This document shows, in pieces, positions 23,253-34,407 of a stretch of 64,000 nucleotides of DNA. The notes beneath the pieces were generated by a model. The model searched no databases. It worked only from the letters and a program-made list of their open reading frames with translations, and had not been told where the DNA came from. Positions within the stretch are counted from its first letter, which is position 1. Every line of letters starts with the position of its first letter. The DNA comes from Mesodorylaimus sp. YZB2_4 (Eukaryota > Nematoda > Enoplea > Dorylaimida > Dorylaimidae), in NCBI GenBank assembly GCA_030248295.1, contig JASANH010001721.1, positions 186,001 through 250,000 of the forward strand, read 5' to 3'. Position numbers and translations under genes: made by a program.

Positions 23253-24432
23253 ATGGCGACGACCCGACAGAAAGAGGTTCGAGACCCGGATCGATTTATC
23301 GCGCTTAACGAGACTGTGGACAATCGATGGCAGGTGGTTCGTGTTCTGGGCGAAGGGGGTTTCGGCGCCGTATACGAAGTGAAGGACGTGAAGGCCGGGG
23401 CAGCCGAGACCTACGCTATGAAGGTAAGCCGAGACTTTTGCCCTGTTGGGATTTGCTAGCATAAGTTGAAGTTTCCAGGTGGAATCGACAAAGGCACCCT
23501 CTCACGAGCAGGTCCTCAAAATGGACGTTAACATTCTGCGTCGATTGCGAGACAAGTCGTCGAAGCACTTCACAAAGTTCGTGGCTGCCGGAAAGACGGA
23601 TCGGGTGCACTACATGGTCACGTCGTTGGTGGGCCCCAATCTCAACGATCTCAAACGAAAGAGCAAAGGCAAGTTCAAGCCGAGGTCGGTGGCGCACGTG
23701 GCGATCGAGAGCCTGCTGGGACTGAAGGAGATGCACGAAATCAAGTAAGACTCGGCAGCGTTTTCTAACCTGCGTAATGTTCCATTCGCTTTCAGCTATC
23801 TCCACCGTGACATCAAACCCCCGAATCTGGCCATCGGTCGACCACCCAAGTACCGCGAACTGTATCTGCTTGACTTCGGACTGTGTCGGCAGTACAGGCA
23901 CGACGACGGCCGCCTGCGACGACCCCGCGAACGAGCAGGCTTCCGAGGCACGATGCGCTACGCTTCGATATCGTGCCACCGAAACGAGGAGACATCGAGG
24001 GCGGACGACCTGTGGTCCTGGCTCTACGTCATCATCGAGTTGACGGTCAGCCAACTGCCTTGGGAGGAGGAAATGATAGCGGTAAGTCCACGCTGATCTT
24101 TCATCCATTCAAACATGTTTCAACTCACGATCAGTTTTTCTTTGCAGGCTCGCTCGCTACCGTTGAGAGATCAGATCAAACGCGTAGGGGCCATGAAGGA
24201 GGCCATGAACAGTCATCCCGAAGACCTGATGAACGGGTGCCCACTCGAGTTCCTCGAATTGCACGCTCACCTGTCGACGCTAAGCTACTCGTCAGATCCC
24301 GACTACGCCTTGCTGGAACGAGCCTTGCGCAAGTTGGAGGAGCGTAGGAAGAAGCCGGAGAAGGATGGTGACCAGCTGGAATGGGAAGTGTTCCTCGAGT
24401 CCAGCCGCCATCAGAATACCAAAGCCCTGTGA
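23253..24432 (+). CDS. CK1-family kinase, tau-tubulin-kinase-like
   Basis: Four exons, 23253-23423, 23479-23744, 23796-24081 and 24148-24432, give 335 residues, essentially one kinase domain. Visible are VLGEGGFGAVYEVKD (Gly loop), YAMK with the ATP-binding Lys at about 57, YLHRDIKPPN with the catalytic Asp at about 151, and LLDFGLCRQY (Asp at about 172). Then come RGTMRYASISCHRNEETSRADDLWSW and QLPWEEE. The activation segment and the RxxFRGTxRYAS pattern are those of tau-tubulin kinases. The catalytic loop has KPPN where most CK1/TTBK kinases have KPSN. The usual long C-terminal tail of vertebrate TTBK is absent, as in the small worm TTBK-like kinases. It is probably an active Ser/Thr kinase of cytoskeletal or germline role, which is inference. 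Confidence 0.92.
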
Positions 24433-25373
24433 CGAGTGATTGGGACTGTCAGATGTCTTGATTCGATACGTGTTGTGCATTTACTATCGTGCATCCGTGA
24501 TTGCAATGGAGTCTGTCCTGCGATGCTGTGACACTTGATTTGAGAATTTTCTGATTTACAATGACTTGCTCAGATGACTCGAAAAGTAGAATCAGTATAA
24601 TGAAGTGCCTAATGGGATTGGTAATGAGCCATCTCGGTGGTGTAGTTGGAGCTTCACCCACACCATCGAGTACATATCTCCAGAGACAGATGTTTGTCAC
24701 GGTTTGCTTGGCAGAGATGGAAAGTGGTCGGCCTGGGCTTAATCTAGCTATCAGAGAATGCAGTAGAGTGAGGTGCAGCTCTCGAATCTTGGACCCGGCT
24801 CTGCTCACAGAACTCTTCCTGAGAAAGGTTACCTAGCGGGGTAACCGACATCGCGGGGTGCGACTATCGCGGAGCGTTATTGAGCAGTGCATTCAAAGTT
24901 GACTCTAGTCGTTGGCAAGATAATGTCCAATAATAAGCCCCTAGGCCCGCGGGAAAAGGGCCAAAGAAGACTCTCCTGAAACGACTAGGATGAGTAAAAA
25001 TACCTAAAAGGAAACTGGCGCCAAGATACCGTTTTCCATGGGCTCTTATTGTGGATCCATATGGTACCGAATGGACAGCCATACTTCCATATTGGATTTC
25101 AAGAGGCAGCTGATGCGTGGTCGCGATACCATCCGCTGGGGAACGGGTGGTCTCAAAATACGCCAGGCACTTATTGTTCGCCGCCGGATGCTGATGTGTT
25201 TCTGTCTCTTCTGGACTGCTCATCGAACAATGAAGGCTGTTTGTGCATATGCGCCAACTGAGGCTACTCCGTCTATGATGCGGCCAGCCTAGGCAACCAA
25301 ATAAGCAATTTTCCCAACATGCAACACTAGCAGTCATGTCAGTAGGTACAAGATGGCACAGAAAGCACTGCAG
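24433..25373. other. convergent intergenic region, no supported gene
   Basis: This lies between the 3' ends of the kinase gene and the membrane-protein gene. A 157-codon minus ORF at 24864-25337 and shorter plus ORFs overlap it without domain or splice support. Confidence 0.45.
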
Positions 25374-26949
25374 TCACGGATTATACAGCTCGAAATCTTC
25401 AGCTCTTTTCCTTTTGCACTGTTCTTTGTCCATTATCGACTTCGTATCATAGACCATCTTGACCTCCATACACACGCCCATGTAGCAATACCGTTGAACG
25501 GTCGAATTAGTGCCAAGACTGCACTTGGTTCCGGACGGCATTCTTTCCCATGCGTGGTCACCGTTGCACATGTACGCGCAGCCATCAGCCGTCTTTCTCT
25601 TGTATCCGAATGGACAAAGGGGCTCGGAGCTGTAACTCTTCTGGTTACACGATGCGCATAACCAAAGTTGGAATGGAAAGCCTAAATTCAAATTAGGTCT
25701 TTGAATTAAAGAAAAAATGAGACACATAAGCACCTGTGCATGGCATAGCAGTGTTTCGTTTCCTGCCAACCTTACATCGAAGATGTTGGAGCCAAACTAC
25801 AGCCCCCACTTCGGAGTGATTACAATATCGATCGATTTGCTTCGTTGACTTGCATTCTTCTCGAGTGACCTTGGCCGTCGTCTCCACATCGTCCAATGAT
25901 CGTAGCGGGTTCTCGTTGACGACACGCAAGCATGGACTCCACTCGTCACAGTTATCCATCCAAGTTCCATTCTCGTACCAGCTCGGATCATCGGCTCCTT
26001 CATAGATCTGATTGCACTGGCCATTTTGAGAACACACGCCTAGTCGAGGATGACCTTCGTGGATGACTCGGCATAAATGCGAGTGATCGGAACTGACAGA
26101 AATCAAACTCGAGCGTGTAATATCACGTATCGTCCAAGATGGTCCTTTGGCCACTTTTAGTTCGTAAGCGAGCCGTGTGCACTTGGCTCCAGTTTGGCAA
26201 GTTGACACGCTAGGTGCGACACCCATGCTGCAATCGTCGAATTCTCCTGCCGTTTTCTTTCGATCGACGCATAAGGCTTCGTAGATCGAGCTTACACGCT
26301 CGCCTGTGTACTTGGTCGTCGTTTTGGTCGCTGTCTCTCTTTTTGACAGGTACAATGCAACAATAGCACCGATGCAGATGGCCAAAACGAGTGCGACGAA
26401 GATGGTACAGCCTAGGAATAATAATCGGTGCTGGACGAACCAATGCTTACTGCGCCCTCGACGACTACTCTTCGATCGTTTGTGCCCTCGTCCATCGGAA
26501 TGATGTTTACGCCCTTTGGTTCGGCATTGCTTGCCCCGACTGGGCGGTTGGTTCTTGTTCTTTGGCGGCGATCGGCGATACTCGTTCGGTGCTGGCAGTA
26601 TCCGAGTGCTCCTATCCGGTTCCGCTGCGACGATGGGCGCAGTACTCGGCAACGATGGCAAGGTCTTGGCCATTTTGAATGGTATGCCGGGCAGCGTCTT
26701 CTTCGAGAGTGCGGCCGGGGAACAGTGCTCGTAAAGAGTAGCTGATTTCGGACTCGGCAACGTCGGTTCGGCTTCTCGCTTCGTTTCCTTTGTGCGTTTG
26801 GATGACGAGTACAAATTCTGGCGAAACGATGCAGTGGTTTGAACTGACTGCAGCTTGACCTCAGTTCGAGGATGCGGTCGATCATCGTTCAGTTTCACGT
26901 TTCCGAGTCCATGACGTTTACCGGGCATTCTTGTCGGATGAATCACCAC
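25374..26949 (-). CDS. type II membrane protein with Cys-rich ectodomain, 507 aa
   Basis: Exons 25734-26949 and 25374-25681 join in phase across a 52-base intron. An alternative start is MPGKRHGLG at 26928. Residues 1-175 are cytoplasmic in character: basic, Pro/Ser-rich, with a Lys/Arg/His cluster (KSSRRGRSKHWF). One helix follows at about 180-205 (LLFLGCTIFVALVLAICIGAIVALYL). There is no signal peptide, so the C-terminal 300 residues should be extracellular. They hold many Cys, N-glycosylation sites (NGT, NHS, NST) and a final module with PSGTKC and YCYMGVC. That module is like the Cys-rich domain next to the disintegrin region of ADAM/ADAMTS proteins, but no protease HExxH motif is present. 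The ligand or role is unknown. Confidence 0.8.
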
Positions 26950-27586
26950 TAGCAGAACCGATCACTGCCAAGACGAGTCCCGTAATGCTTGCGCGTCCCA
27001 GAACAAAAACTATGTGGCGTGAAGTGTAAAGTTCACTTCGCAGGTAAAGATACAATCATTAGTTGCTGGCCGAAGTGATGTAACATCAAATTATAGTAAA
27101 AGTGTTCGGGCGCGCGCTAAAGGCCTTCCTACTACGGTATATGCGTCAAATATGAACAGTGGCTATAGTGCTGGCAAAGCATTTCGGGATTTTTTGAACC
27201 ACTTTATACCCATGAGACCGACTAGGATAACTTCTGATGCTAGCGTAAGAGTAAGTCTACCAAACTTTTTGCATAAAATTGACTTGTGGAGGTATCAAGG
27301 TAAACTGTTCAGTCCAGCAACGGCGTATAAGATGCGTTGAGCACTTTTGTCCACCCTTATCACCCTGGAGCATAGCGATGTCGCCCGCCAGTGACGACGC
27401 ATAAAAAGATTTGAGCAACCAATTATGCCGCACTGTTTCTTACAGATGCGCAAATAAGAGAACATGAAGCACATTCATTGTTCGGCGTAACCAGACTAAC
27501 CTAAGAACACTGAAGATGCATCCCGAACCTGCTCCTTGTTGATCCAGCAGAGCACCATCACAGATCACACCCTGACAATTAACAGT
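26950..27586. other. intergenic, nothing recognised
   Basis: Upstream region of the type II membrane protein and 3' UTR of the dehydrogenase gene. No coding or repeat signal was seen. Confidence 0.45.
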
Positions 27587-30103
27587 TCACACTTTAGCAT
27601 GTTTCGCAAATGGTGCCTTGACCCCTAATTCTTGAGCCAGCTTGTCCTGAAATAAAAATAGATAAGAGGGGAATGTGGTCAGGGCACAATTATGCCTACC
27701 GCAAATGCAATTTGATTAGCATGGTAAGGGATACCACCGGCATCATCGCACAGTTTCATGTGCTCGCGTTCCGGATCACCGGCTACCAGCACTTTCTTTG
27801 TTTCATGTTCAGCCTAGAAACAAACACAAGATGTAGCCAGTGCAAGAAAGCTGGAGAATGGAGTAGCCGCCACAAGGTAAATCGGCTGGTGCTCGAAACA
27901 TTCTCAGGCTTTGCAATCAAGCGAAACAGGCGTAGGAGGGAGGCGGCCGACCGACGTTAGCGGGACAAAAACTCCGACTGGAGCATGATAGTCTTGCGAA
28001 TACACCTACGGCTGAAACATCAACCCGAGGGGTTGACGTTTCCCAGCCAGGGGAGAGTATCGATTACTCTCTCCCACTCGCCATGGTCTACCAGGCGCGA
28101 GGGTTACAGCTTCGTCGTTGTAAGAACCTTCAGTTCTAATAACGACGAAAAAGTACACATTCTAATGCCACCCAGCTATGCATATCATACCAGTGGCAAA
28201 GATCGAAGTATATCGATTAGAGCTTGGAGCCTTTCTCGGAAATTAGGGGCGAACGCATCTGGATCGATGGCAGCGAAACATTGACCAAGGTTTGCTGGCC
28301 GGTCAGCAGTGAGCCACTTGCGCACATGCGGTCCCCAGGCACCGTCACCAAGAATGCCACAAAATATTTCGACCAAGGCTCCAAGCCCGTAGCCCTTGTA
28401 GCCGCCTGGAAAACCTAAGTTTCGTCGCTGTGATAAGTTTAACCCCAGGCACTAACCAGAGATTTCCGTTCCACCCAGAGGTAGCAGACCACCGTGCGTT
28501 AGAACCTCTTTCGGATTGGTAGTTTCCTGAAAGCACCATCGTGGACGGCGCATAGCTCAGAGCATAAAACTTACCTTGCCTTGACCATCGGCAGCCCACC
28601 CACGAGGAATCGGTTCACCCTTTCGGTCCGCTAGTTCGATTTTGCCCACAGCAACTGTAGTGGTGGCCATATCCAGAACAAACCCGTCATTGCCTTTTGC
28701 TGGTGCTGCAAGTGTCAGGGGATTTGTGCCCAGACAAACCTATGCAGCACTTATTAGATATCCGACCTCATCCCAAGCTCGTCAACAGCTCTACCTTGCC
28801 AGCTCTAGTCGGATACACCAAAGGGGACGTGTTCGTAAATGATAAGCCCTAAACAAAAATGACAATTTTAGATGAATAAAATAGCTCAAAGTCAGATTGA
28901 AAAAAATAGAATAAAAAACATGACCCAGCTGGAATCGAACGTGCACCCTGAGATTAATCTTCAGTTGCCGATATAGTGTACTACCACTGTTACACTATCA
29001 GGACCTGATACCACGATGGCGCAAGATCGATTCCCGCTCGGGGGCTCATGGTTTTCATTCTGATCATTGCTTTTGATCATGGAGAAGGTTATGCTCCTTT
29101 ATCTTTAAAATGTTTTGTACATGGGGCATCGAAGAAAGCGCATCAGAATTCACCAGGCCCCTAGTACAAGGAGAAATGATTTTTTGCTTCGCGAAGCTCA
29201 CAGTCAGACTAGTCCACCGAGGTCCGACCTGAGTCTTTTGCATAAATCTGTTTTTAGGAGCAATTAGAAGTGAGAATCGATCAACAGAGCCTTTTAGACG
29301 CTCCTAGCCCGTGCAAGACAAATCTTATGCAACAGATCTCGGGGGGATGCCCAGTGTCGGCGCCGTGCAGAGGCCCTCTTGTAGAGCCTCTACAAATGCT
29401 AGTGCCTTTACAAACAAGCAAGAAACACCCACCAGCAAACCATTTTTCTGGGCAGTCATTGAGTACCAGCCAGCGATCCCATAGTGATTGGAACCTTAAA
29501 CATATCTCCTTCTCATATCACATTTCCAAGTCACCCATCAGTTCTCCTACCTTTCGCCACAACCCAACCGACACCGCTCTCCTTGGCCTTCTTGATCGCG
29601 ATTTGCATAGAGAAATTTCCAACCACAGGGCCAAGCAAGTTATTGCCATCGACCCAGGCCGTTGCTGTTTTCTCTTTTAGAATGGATGGTTTGCCAGAGG
29701 CGGCGCACATGCCACTTCTGATATCGTTGATGTACATACCTGCAATACCTGCTTGGCAGCTGGTTGCAGGAAGAAGCAGCAAAGACACTTACCTAATCTG
29801 TTAAGCCCGTGACTGTAGTGACCTCGATAATCCGCCTCCAAAAGCACATCTGCCAGCTGGGAAGCGTGATTGCGATCAGCCTTCACCTTGGCCATGCAAT
29901 CGAGGATGAAGCGATTCATCTAAAGAGACCTCAGATTGCTCCCATGAAACCCCAGCGCTTCTTCTCTTGCTGTCCCAAAGCAAACTCACCTCACTTCTTT
30001 CCACCACTGCTTCCTTAGCCGTGGAAGAAGAAGCATTTCTGGAACTGCAAAGCCGCAATCCCAAATTGGAGAGTAATTTGCATCGAACCGAATTTCCAGC
30101 CAT
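27587..30103 (-). CDS. malate/L-lactate dehydrogenase, LDH2/MDH2 family
   Basis: An NAD(P)-dependent 2-hydroxyacid oxidoreductase of the family unrelated to classical LDH and MDH. Ten exons: 29990-30103, 29793-29919, 29551-29739, 29433-29494, 28795-28848, 28575-28739, 28457-28526, 28191-28414, 27700-27813, 27587-27646. They give 392 residues. The frame is open to an ATG at 30235 (436 residues). The chosen start opens MAGNSVRCKLLSNLGLRLCSSRNASS, a likely mitochondrial presequence. Family motifs are ADYRGHYSHGLNRLGMYIND, SNHYGIAGWY, LSFTNTSPLVYPTR, DMATTTVAVGKIE, GGYKGYGLGALVEIFCGIL and KVLVAGDPER. Intron 4 (about 580 bases) holds a tRNA-like unit and intron 8 (about 380 bases) a hairpin repeat. 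For exon 3 the later of two acceptors was chosen because it removes three codons absent from the family. Confidence 0.92.
27929..28152 (+). repeat. hairpin-rich interspersed element, copy A
   Basis: The 182 bases at 27929-28110 recur inverted at 32306-32487 with few differences. Successive stem-loops can be drawn: GGCTGAAACATCAACC with GGTTGACGTTTCCCAGCC, and GGGGAGAGTATCGATTACTCTCTCCC. Just beyond the shared part is TCGTCGTTGTAAGAAC with GTTCTAATAACGACGA. The copy lies in intron 8 of the dehydrogenase gene, antisense to the host transcript as written. Confidence 0.75.
28921..29005 (-). tRNA. tRNA-like unit in an intron (degenerate or SINE head)
   Basis: Read on the minus strand, TAGTGTAACAGTGG fits a pol III A box and CGTTCGATTCC all but one base of a B box. 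A four-base D stem (AGTG/CACT) and a mostly paired seven-base acceptor stem (GGTCCTG with CTGGGTC) can be drawn. An oligo-T run follows within five bases of the end, as in pol III genes. The T stem is poorly paired and the central arm is too long, so no anticodon can be named. It lies in intron 4 of the dehydrogenase gene, sense to the host. Confidence 0.4.
29349..29400 (-). repeat. short repeat relative with TTGTAGAG palindrome
   Basis: CCCAGTGTCGGCGCCGTGCAGAG followed by CCTCTACAAATG resembles 13880-13935 (CCCAGCTGCCGGCTCCGTGCAGAG, then GTCTCTACAAAATG). It includes a perfect TTGTAGAG/CTCTACAA stem. Both copies lie within about 90 bases of the 5' splice site of their host introns. Confidence 0.5.
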
Positions 30104-31299
30104 CCTTCCCAAACTTGTATCATGAGATGCCAATGTGTTCCAACTGCTCTGAAATGAGAACGTGACTTTGTACACGCTCGTAGACAACCAGCCGTTCTCT
30201 CCCGTTCGTCGTTGCTGCACGTAACAGTCGTTCACAACATCCCGCCGCTAGCAGCAGCTGCTAGCACTACTGTATGTAAACACCGAGTAGCACTGCTCTT
30301 GCAACGGATCGATTCTGACTGCACGAGGAGGTAGTACGAAACGCGTCTAGCTGCAGTAGGAGTACTTCCAGCTGATCAGCGCCAGAGAGGCACTGCGCGA
30401 AAGACTTGTATACTCGCGCTTGTGGGTTCTAATCTGTCTCCCCCCTGTGAAATCCTAGGCTCGCCCTAGGCACAACACCTAATACACCTGTATCAGTCAT
30501 TTTGGAACATCCTGCAGAAAGCCCGTCGACCCAAGATTAATAAAAAGCTTCCATAGTTGCAGCAAGTTAGCATTGCTTCTTTGCTTTGTTTTATCCCGTG
30601 CGCACAGTATGGGCAGTAAATCCAAAACACTTTCGCTCTAACACACAATCTTCAGTTTTAGGGCCAACGGCTACGAATTCGAGTTCATCCGGCCTTCCAA
30701 ATCGCCCAAAAAACTAACATGCCCTAAATTCCCGAGTCCGAGGTAGTCAGGTACAGTTCTTTGCCGCTCCTGAGTCCCTAGGTGACAGACTCGACCGTCA
30801 GACTTTGAATCCTGAAGAGACTGACCTGACCCATGGTTCTTCCCAAATCCGTAACTGGTCCTTAACCCTTCGCCAGCTAAACGGCCTCCCGAGCTAAGGC
30901 CCAGGAAAGAATAAGAGTGGGCAGCTTTTTACGCTTCCGCATACAACAAACTCACAATCCAGAGCCAGTCTCGGGCTCCCGTAGCCAAAGGCCACGCATC
31001 AACCCGACTCGCTGACTCTCCACATGCATCCTGTTATGGATACTAGTTTTCGCTAAGTAACCACGAACTGGGTAGCACCCCTCCGGAATATTGAGATAGC
31101 CCCAGAGTCTAGTTCAGAAACAAGACTGTACGGACAGGTGACCTCGCAGTGTCACAAACCTACGAAGCATTCATACCAGATAAAATAATTAGGCCTCATT
31201 ATACACTGTACATCAATCAGCTGCCGCCTTGACCGTGTCAAGCGAGTCCTCGCATTCAGTACGCCCTTTTACATATTTACAATCCTAACTGCCTTATCT
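30104..31299. other. intergenic region between dehydrogenase and LRR genes
   Basis: No gene is supported. The left part is the dehydrogenase 5' end, with open frame to 30235. A CCTAGGCTCGCCCTAGG palindrome at 30446-30470 is shared with two sites in the neighbouring LRR intron. Confidence 0.45.
30446..30470 (+). repeat. CCTAGG palindrome repeat, copy 1
   Basis: TGTGAAATCCTAGGCTCGCCCTAGG contains CCTAGG-CTCGC-CCTAGG, a six-base stem with a five-base loop. Near copies occur at 31757 (same strand) and 32070 (inverted). Confidence 0.55.
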
Positions 31300-33698
31300 T
31301 CACATTCCGAACCTACGATTAGTTATCTTGGCAGAGCAGTCTGGATTGGGCACACGGTCCCTCAGGTACGATACTAATGGCTGGTCCTGTCGATTAGCAC
31401 ACGTTGCTCGACATATTCTCAAGCGGCCTGAGCATAAGGCGTGTTCGGCCATCCAATCGTAGTCTTCACAGATCAGGTTACCATTGTTCGATATGTCTAT
31501 GATCAAGGTCGATTTCTGATCGAGTAGATCACCGATCGAACTATCGACTCTCTGGAGGCCAGTGGAAGTCACGGCGATGGTGAGGTTGGGCGAAATCTGA
31601 AATGAAGGAAGGACAGACATGTCGGTCGGTATCTATGAGACTCAACAGAAAGCATTTCATAACTCATAACGATGACAGCGCCACATCTGTTTGCTGCGTC
31701 TCTACCACTGCGACATATGGACCTGAAGAATAATTTTGGACTCCTGTGTGCGCTGTTTAATCCTAGGCTCGCTCTAGGGCTAGCTCTCGTGAGTCTCGGC
31801 CAGGCACAAGACCGAGATCGAGGTCGAGCTGGTTTGGTTTGCGGGCAACAGTGCAGGACTGGTCTTGAGTTCTTTGTCTGAACTGCTCTGTGTACACTTC
31901 GGGCTCAGGTCAGTCAGAACCCATTCGACGGCCGATATGTTCAGCCGCTCCCCGACTTGACAGTCTGTGCGACCCTTCTGGTGCGCTGATAGTAAGCTCA
32001 AGACGAGGTGTCGCGTACTGCATAGGATTGTTCCTGCGGCTTGAGCCATCCTCACGTCACCCCTAGTCTATCCAGGGCGAGCCAAGGATTTCACTAGGGC
32101 ATGCCTGAGGAAGGCTCAAGCCACAGGATCAGTCGCACGCAAGCGTCAGCGAGGTTTGAAGACCCTAGTCGAAACTGCAAATCAAAGCAGTCACTCGACC
32201 TCGAGCTCGCTCCAGTCTCGTGTACAGCTGTGATCTAGAAGAGGCGGACCAGTACTCTGAACCAGTGCACTGATAGGTGCAGATAAGATATCCACCTATT
32301 AAACTGCTGTAACCCTCGTGCTTGGTAGGCCATGGCGAGTGGGAGAGAGTAATCGATACTCTCCCCTGGCTGGGAGACGTCAACCCCTCGGTTTGATGTT
32401 TCAGCCGTAGGTATAGTCGCAAGACTATCATGCTCCAGTCGGAGTTTTTGTCCCGCCGACTTCGGTTGGCCGCCTCCCTCCTACGCCTTCCAGGCTTGGT
32501 TACACTGCGACCACGGCATTGTCTGACCCCCTACTTCAAGTACCTTGTCAATATCAGACACAGTCAGAACCTTCAAGGCCGCGCTGGAATCAAAGTACAA
32601 ATCTGTCAATGTCTGTTGCTCAGCAACAATCGATAAATCAAGGCTTGATAAATTCGTGCTCCTCAAATCAATCCATGATACTGTCAAATCAGAAAACGCT
32701 CCATCTTCAATCCTCGAAATTGGATTACTATTTAAAATAAGTGCTTCAAGACCCGTGCCATCGATGAAATCACCTTTGGCAATCGATTCGATAAGATTGC
32801 TCGCTAAGGAAAGTATGCTCAAGGCCGATTGATGCTTCAAGATACTTCGGGGCACTGAAGTCAACCCAACCATGTCTAAATAGAGCCGAGATAGTGATGG
32901 GGGAAGTTGATCCAAAGCCCCATTCGCGATGCTCATATTCAATGGATTTCCAACTAACGATAAGCTCTCCAATGCCGGAAATAGCAACAGTTGCTTAGTG
33001 GATATGGCCGAAATGAGGTTATTGTTCAGGTTTAAACTTTTGAGGTTTTTCAGATTCCGCAGAGGCGTAATGGGAAATTCAGATAGCATTGCAGCATTGA
33101 GAGTCAACTCTTGTATTGCTTCCAGTCCCAAGAAAGCATCCTCATCAATGTTGGTGATGTGGGTGTGGCGGATCCAAAGTGTCGTTAGATTAGGAAGAGT
33201 GCTGAAGTCCCCTCGGTCCAAGGTAACAGTCTCATGAGTATTGTCTATGGATAAGCCCCTCAAAGACGATCCAAGCTGGTTCAGGGCCGCTGGTAGTGGA
33301 ATCAAGCCAGCTAAACCAGTCACTTCCAAGTGTGCAATGAGGACTTCATCGAATGCCGTGTCATCCCAATTCTGATAAATCGTACTTGACGAACTGGAAA
33401 CTTGAGTCAAAGCCAGAATGCCAATAGATGCGAAAGCCACGAAGTGTCGATCCGGAATGTAAAAAACGTTCCCAGTTATTTTTAACTTATCAGTGATTAT
33501 ATATCTGGCGTCTGGCAATGGTGTGAATACGGGCAATGTTGCAGCAGCTCCACATTCTACGCGGAGGAATACGAGGGGTTGTGGGGGCAACGCGGGCGTA
33601 CATCGGCACTGGTCACTGAATGGGCACGATAAGGCTATTGTAGAGTGGAGAAAAAGACAAGCAAGAAGATTTGAAGCCAGCAGTCTTGTAAGCAACAT
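31300..33698 (-). CDS. secreted leucine-rich-repeat protein, paralogue 1, 483 aa
   Basis: Exons 32544-33698 and 31300-31596 join in phase across a 947-base intron holding several repeats. A signal peptide (MLLTRLLASNLLACLFLHSTIALS) precedes an N-terminal Cys cap, CPFSDQCRC. About ten LRRs follow, clearest as LKSLNLNNNLISAI, LESLSLVGNPL, LSILSLASNLIESIAKGDF and LEALILNSNPISRIEDGAF. The last exon carries the C-terminal cap (ICEDYDWMAEHALC...ATC). No membrane helix is visible, so it is probably secreted. The ligand is unknown. The related gene at 38613 shares the caps, the repeat order and the exon boundary, so the two arose by duplication. Confidence 0.88.
31757..31779 (+). repeat. CCTAGG palindrome repeat, copy 2
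   Basis: AATCCTAGGCTCGCTCTAGGG matches the 30446 copy with one change inside the loop-proximal stem. It lies in the LRR intron. Confidence 0.5.
32070..32094 (-). repeat. CCTAGG palindrome repeat, copy 3, inverted
   Basis: The reverse strand reads TAGTGAAATCCTTGGCTCGCC, like the 30446 copy including the TGAAATCC lead. It lies in the LRR intron. Confidence 0.5.
32306..32487 (-). repeat. hairpin-rich interspersed element, copy B
   Basis: The reverse complement of these 182 bases matches copy A at 27929-28110 along its whole length, with scattered substitutions and compensated hairpin arms. The short peptides opened by both copies (beginning MIVLR and containing SQGRVSITLSHSPW) differ at several residues, so the shared open frame may only reflect recent common origin. 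It lies in the intron of LRR paralogue 1. Confidence 0.75.
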
Positions 33699-34407
33699 CC
33701 TAGCGAGAAGTGACAGCGCGTACTATACCTTGTTTGCACATGGGGTGATCAAGAGCGAGTGGAAAGCAGCCAACGCCCAAGCCGAAGATGCGGGTACCAC
33801 CCAAGTTTACTCTTGATATGCATGACACTATGACGACTTATTGACGGCAGAAAGGAATAGATTGCGTTAAAGAACTATAGCGTATCGGAACCTCTTGTTG
33901 ATTGTTCTTTCTTGGACCTTGGATGGTTGGCGCGCACGACTGACCGTGGCACGGACTACATAGGTCTGTACATGGCATGCAGGAGTCAAAATTTTGTGGG
34001 GTGGTCATGTGTTACGACCTGTCTAGGATGATAAGGTGCCACCCACCCGCCGTGCCACACCTTCCTGCCTCATGACGGGGAACTTTATTGCACAGATCTT
34101 AAAGAGGATATAAAAAACATATTTCATTTTCATTACCCGCAGTCGAGTGTTTCCGACAGCGTACACGGGGAATTCATACTGACACTGCTTGTGGGCGATA
34201 GCAGAAAAACTAGATGGTAGCGCCATCTGGCGGTCACTTCTGGCTGTCTGCTAGGCGCGCCAAATCGTCTCCCGTCGTTTTGGCGCGAAAATGGGTTAGT
34301 TTGTTGAGTTGAAATTTGGAAATACTAACCCTGATCGGCAAGATTTTTCTGAATAATATAGTCATTTGATCGACATCATTTCTAATTTCTTTGTTCGAGA
34401 ATCCAAA
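33699..34407. promoter_or_regulatory. divergent promoter region, LRR paralogue 1 and HMCES
   Basis: About 700 bases separate the minus-strand LRR start from the HMCES start. Neither strand shows a supported ORF. The promoters of both genes should lie here, but no specific element stands out. Confidence 0.4.

Noticed and set aside
24864-25337. 157-codon minus-strand ORF between kinase and membrane protein
   Set aside because: Overlapped by equally long plus-strand frames, with no domain or promoter context.
27990-28060. Hammerhead-type ribozyme in the hairpin element
   Set aside because: GGGAAACGTC is present, but the CUGANGA core segment is missing at the required position.
27985-28284. ORF over repeat copy A, with a similar ORF over copy B
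   Set aside because: The open frames mirror the repeat sequence and differ at many residues; no start context or known protein, so not called as coding.
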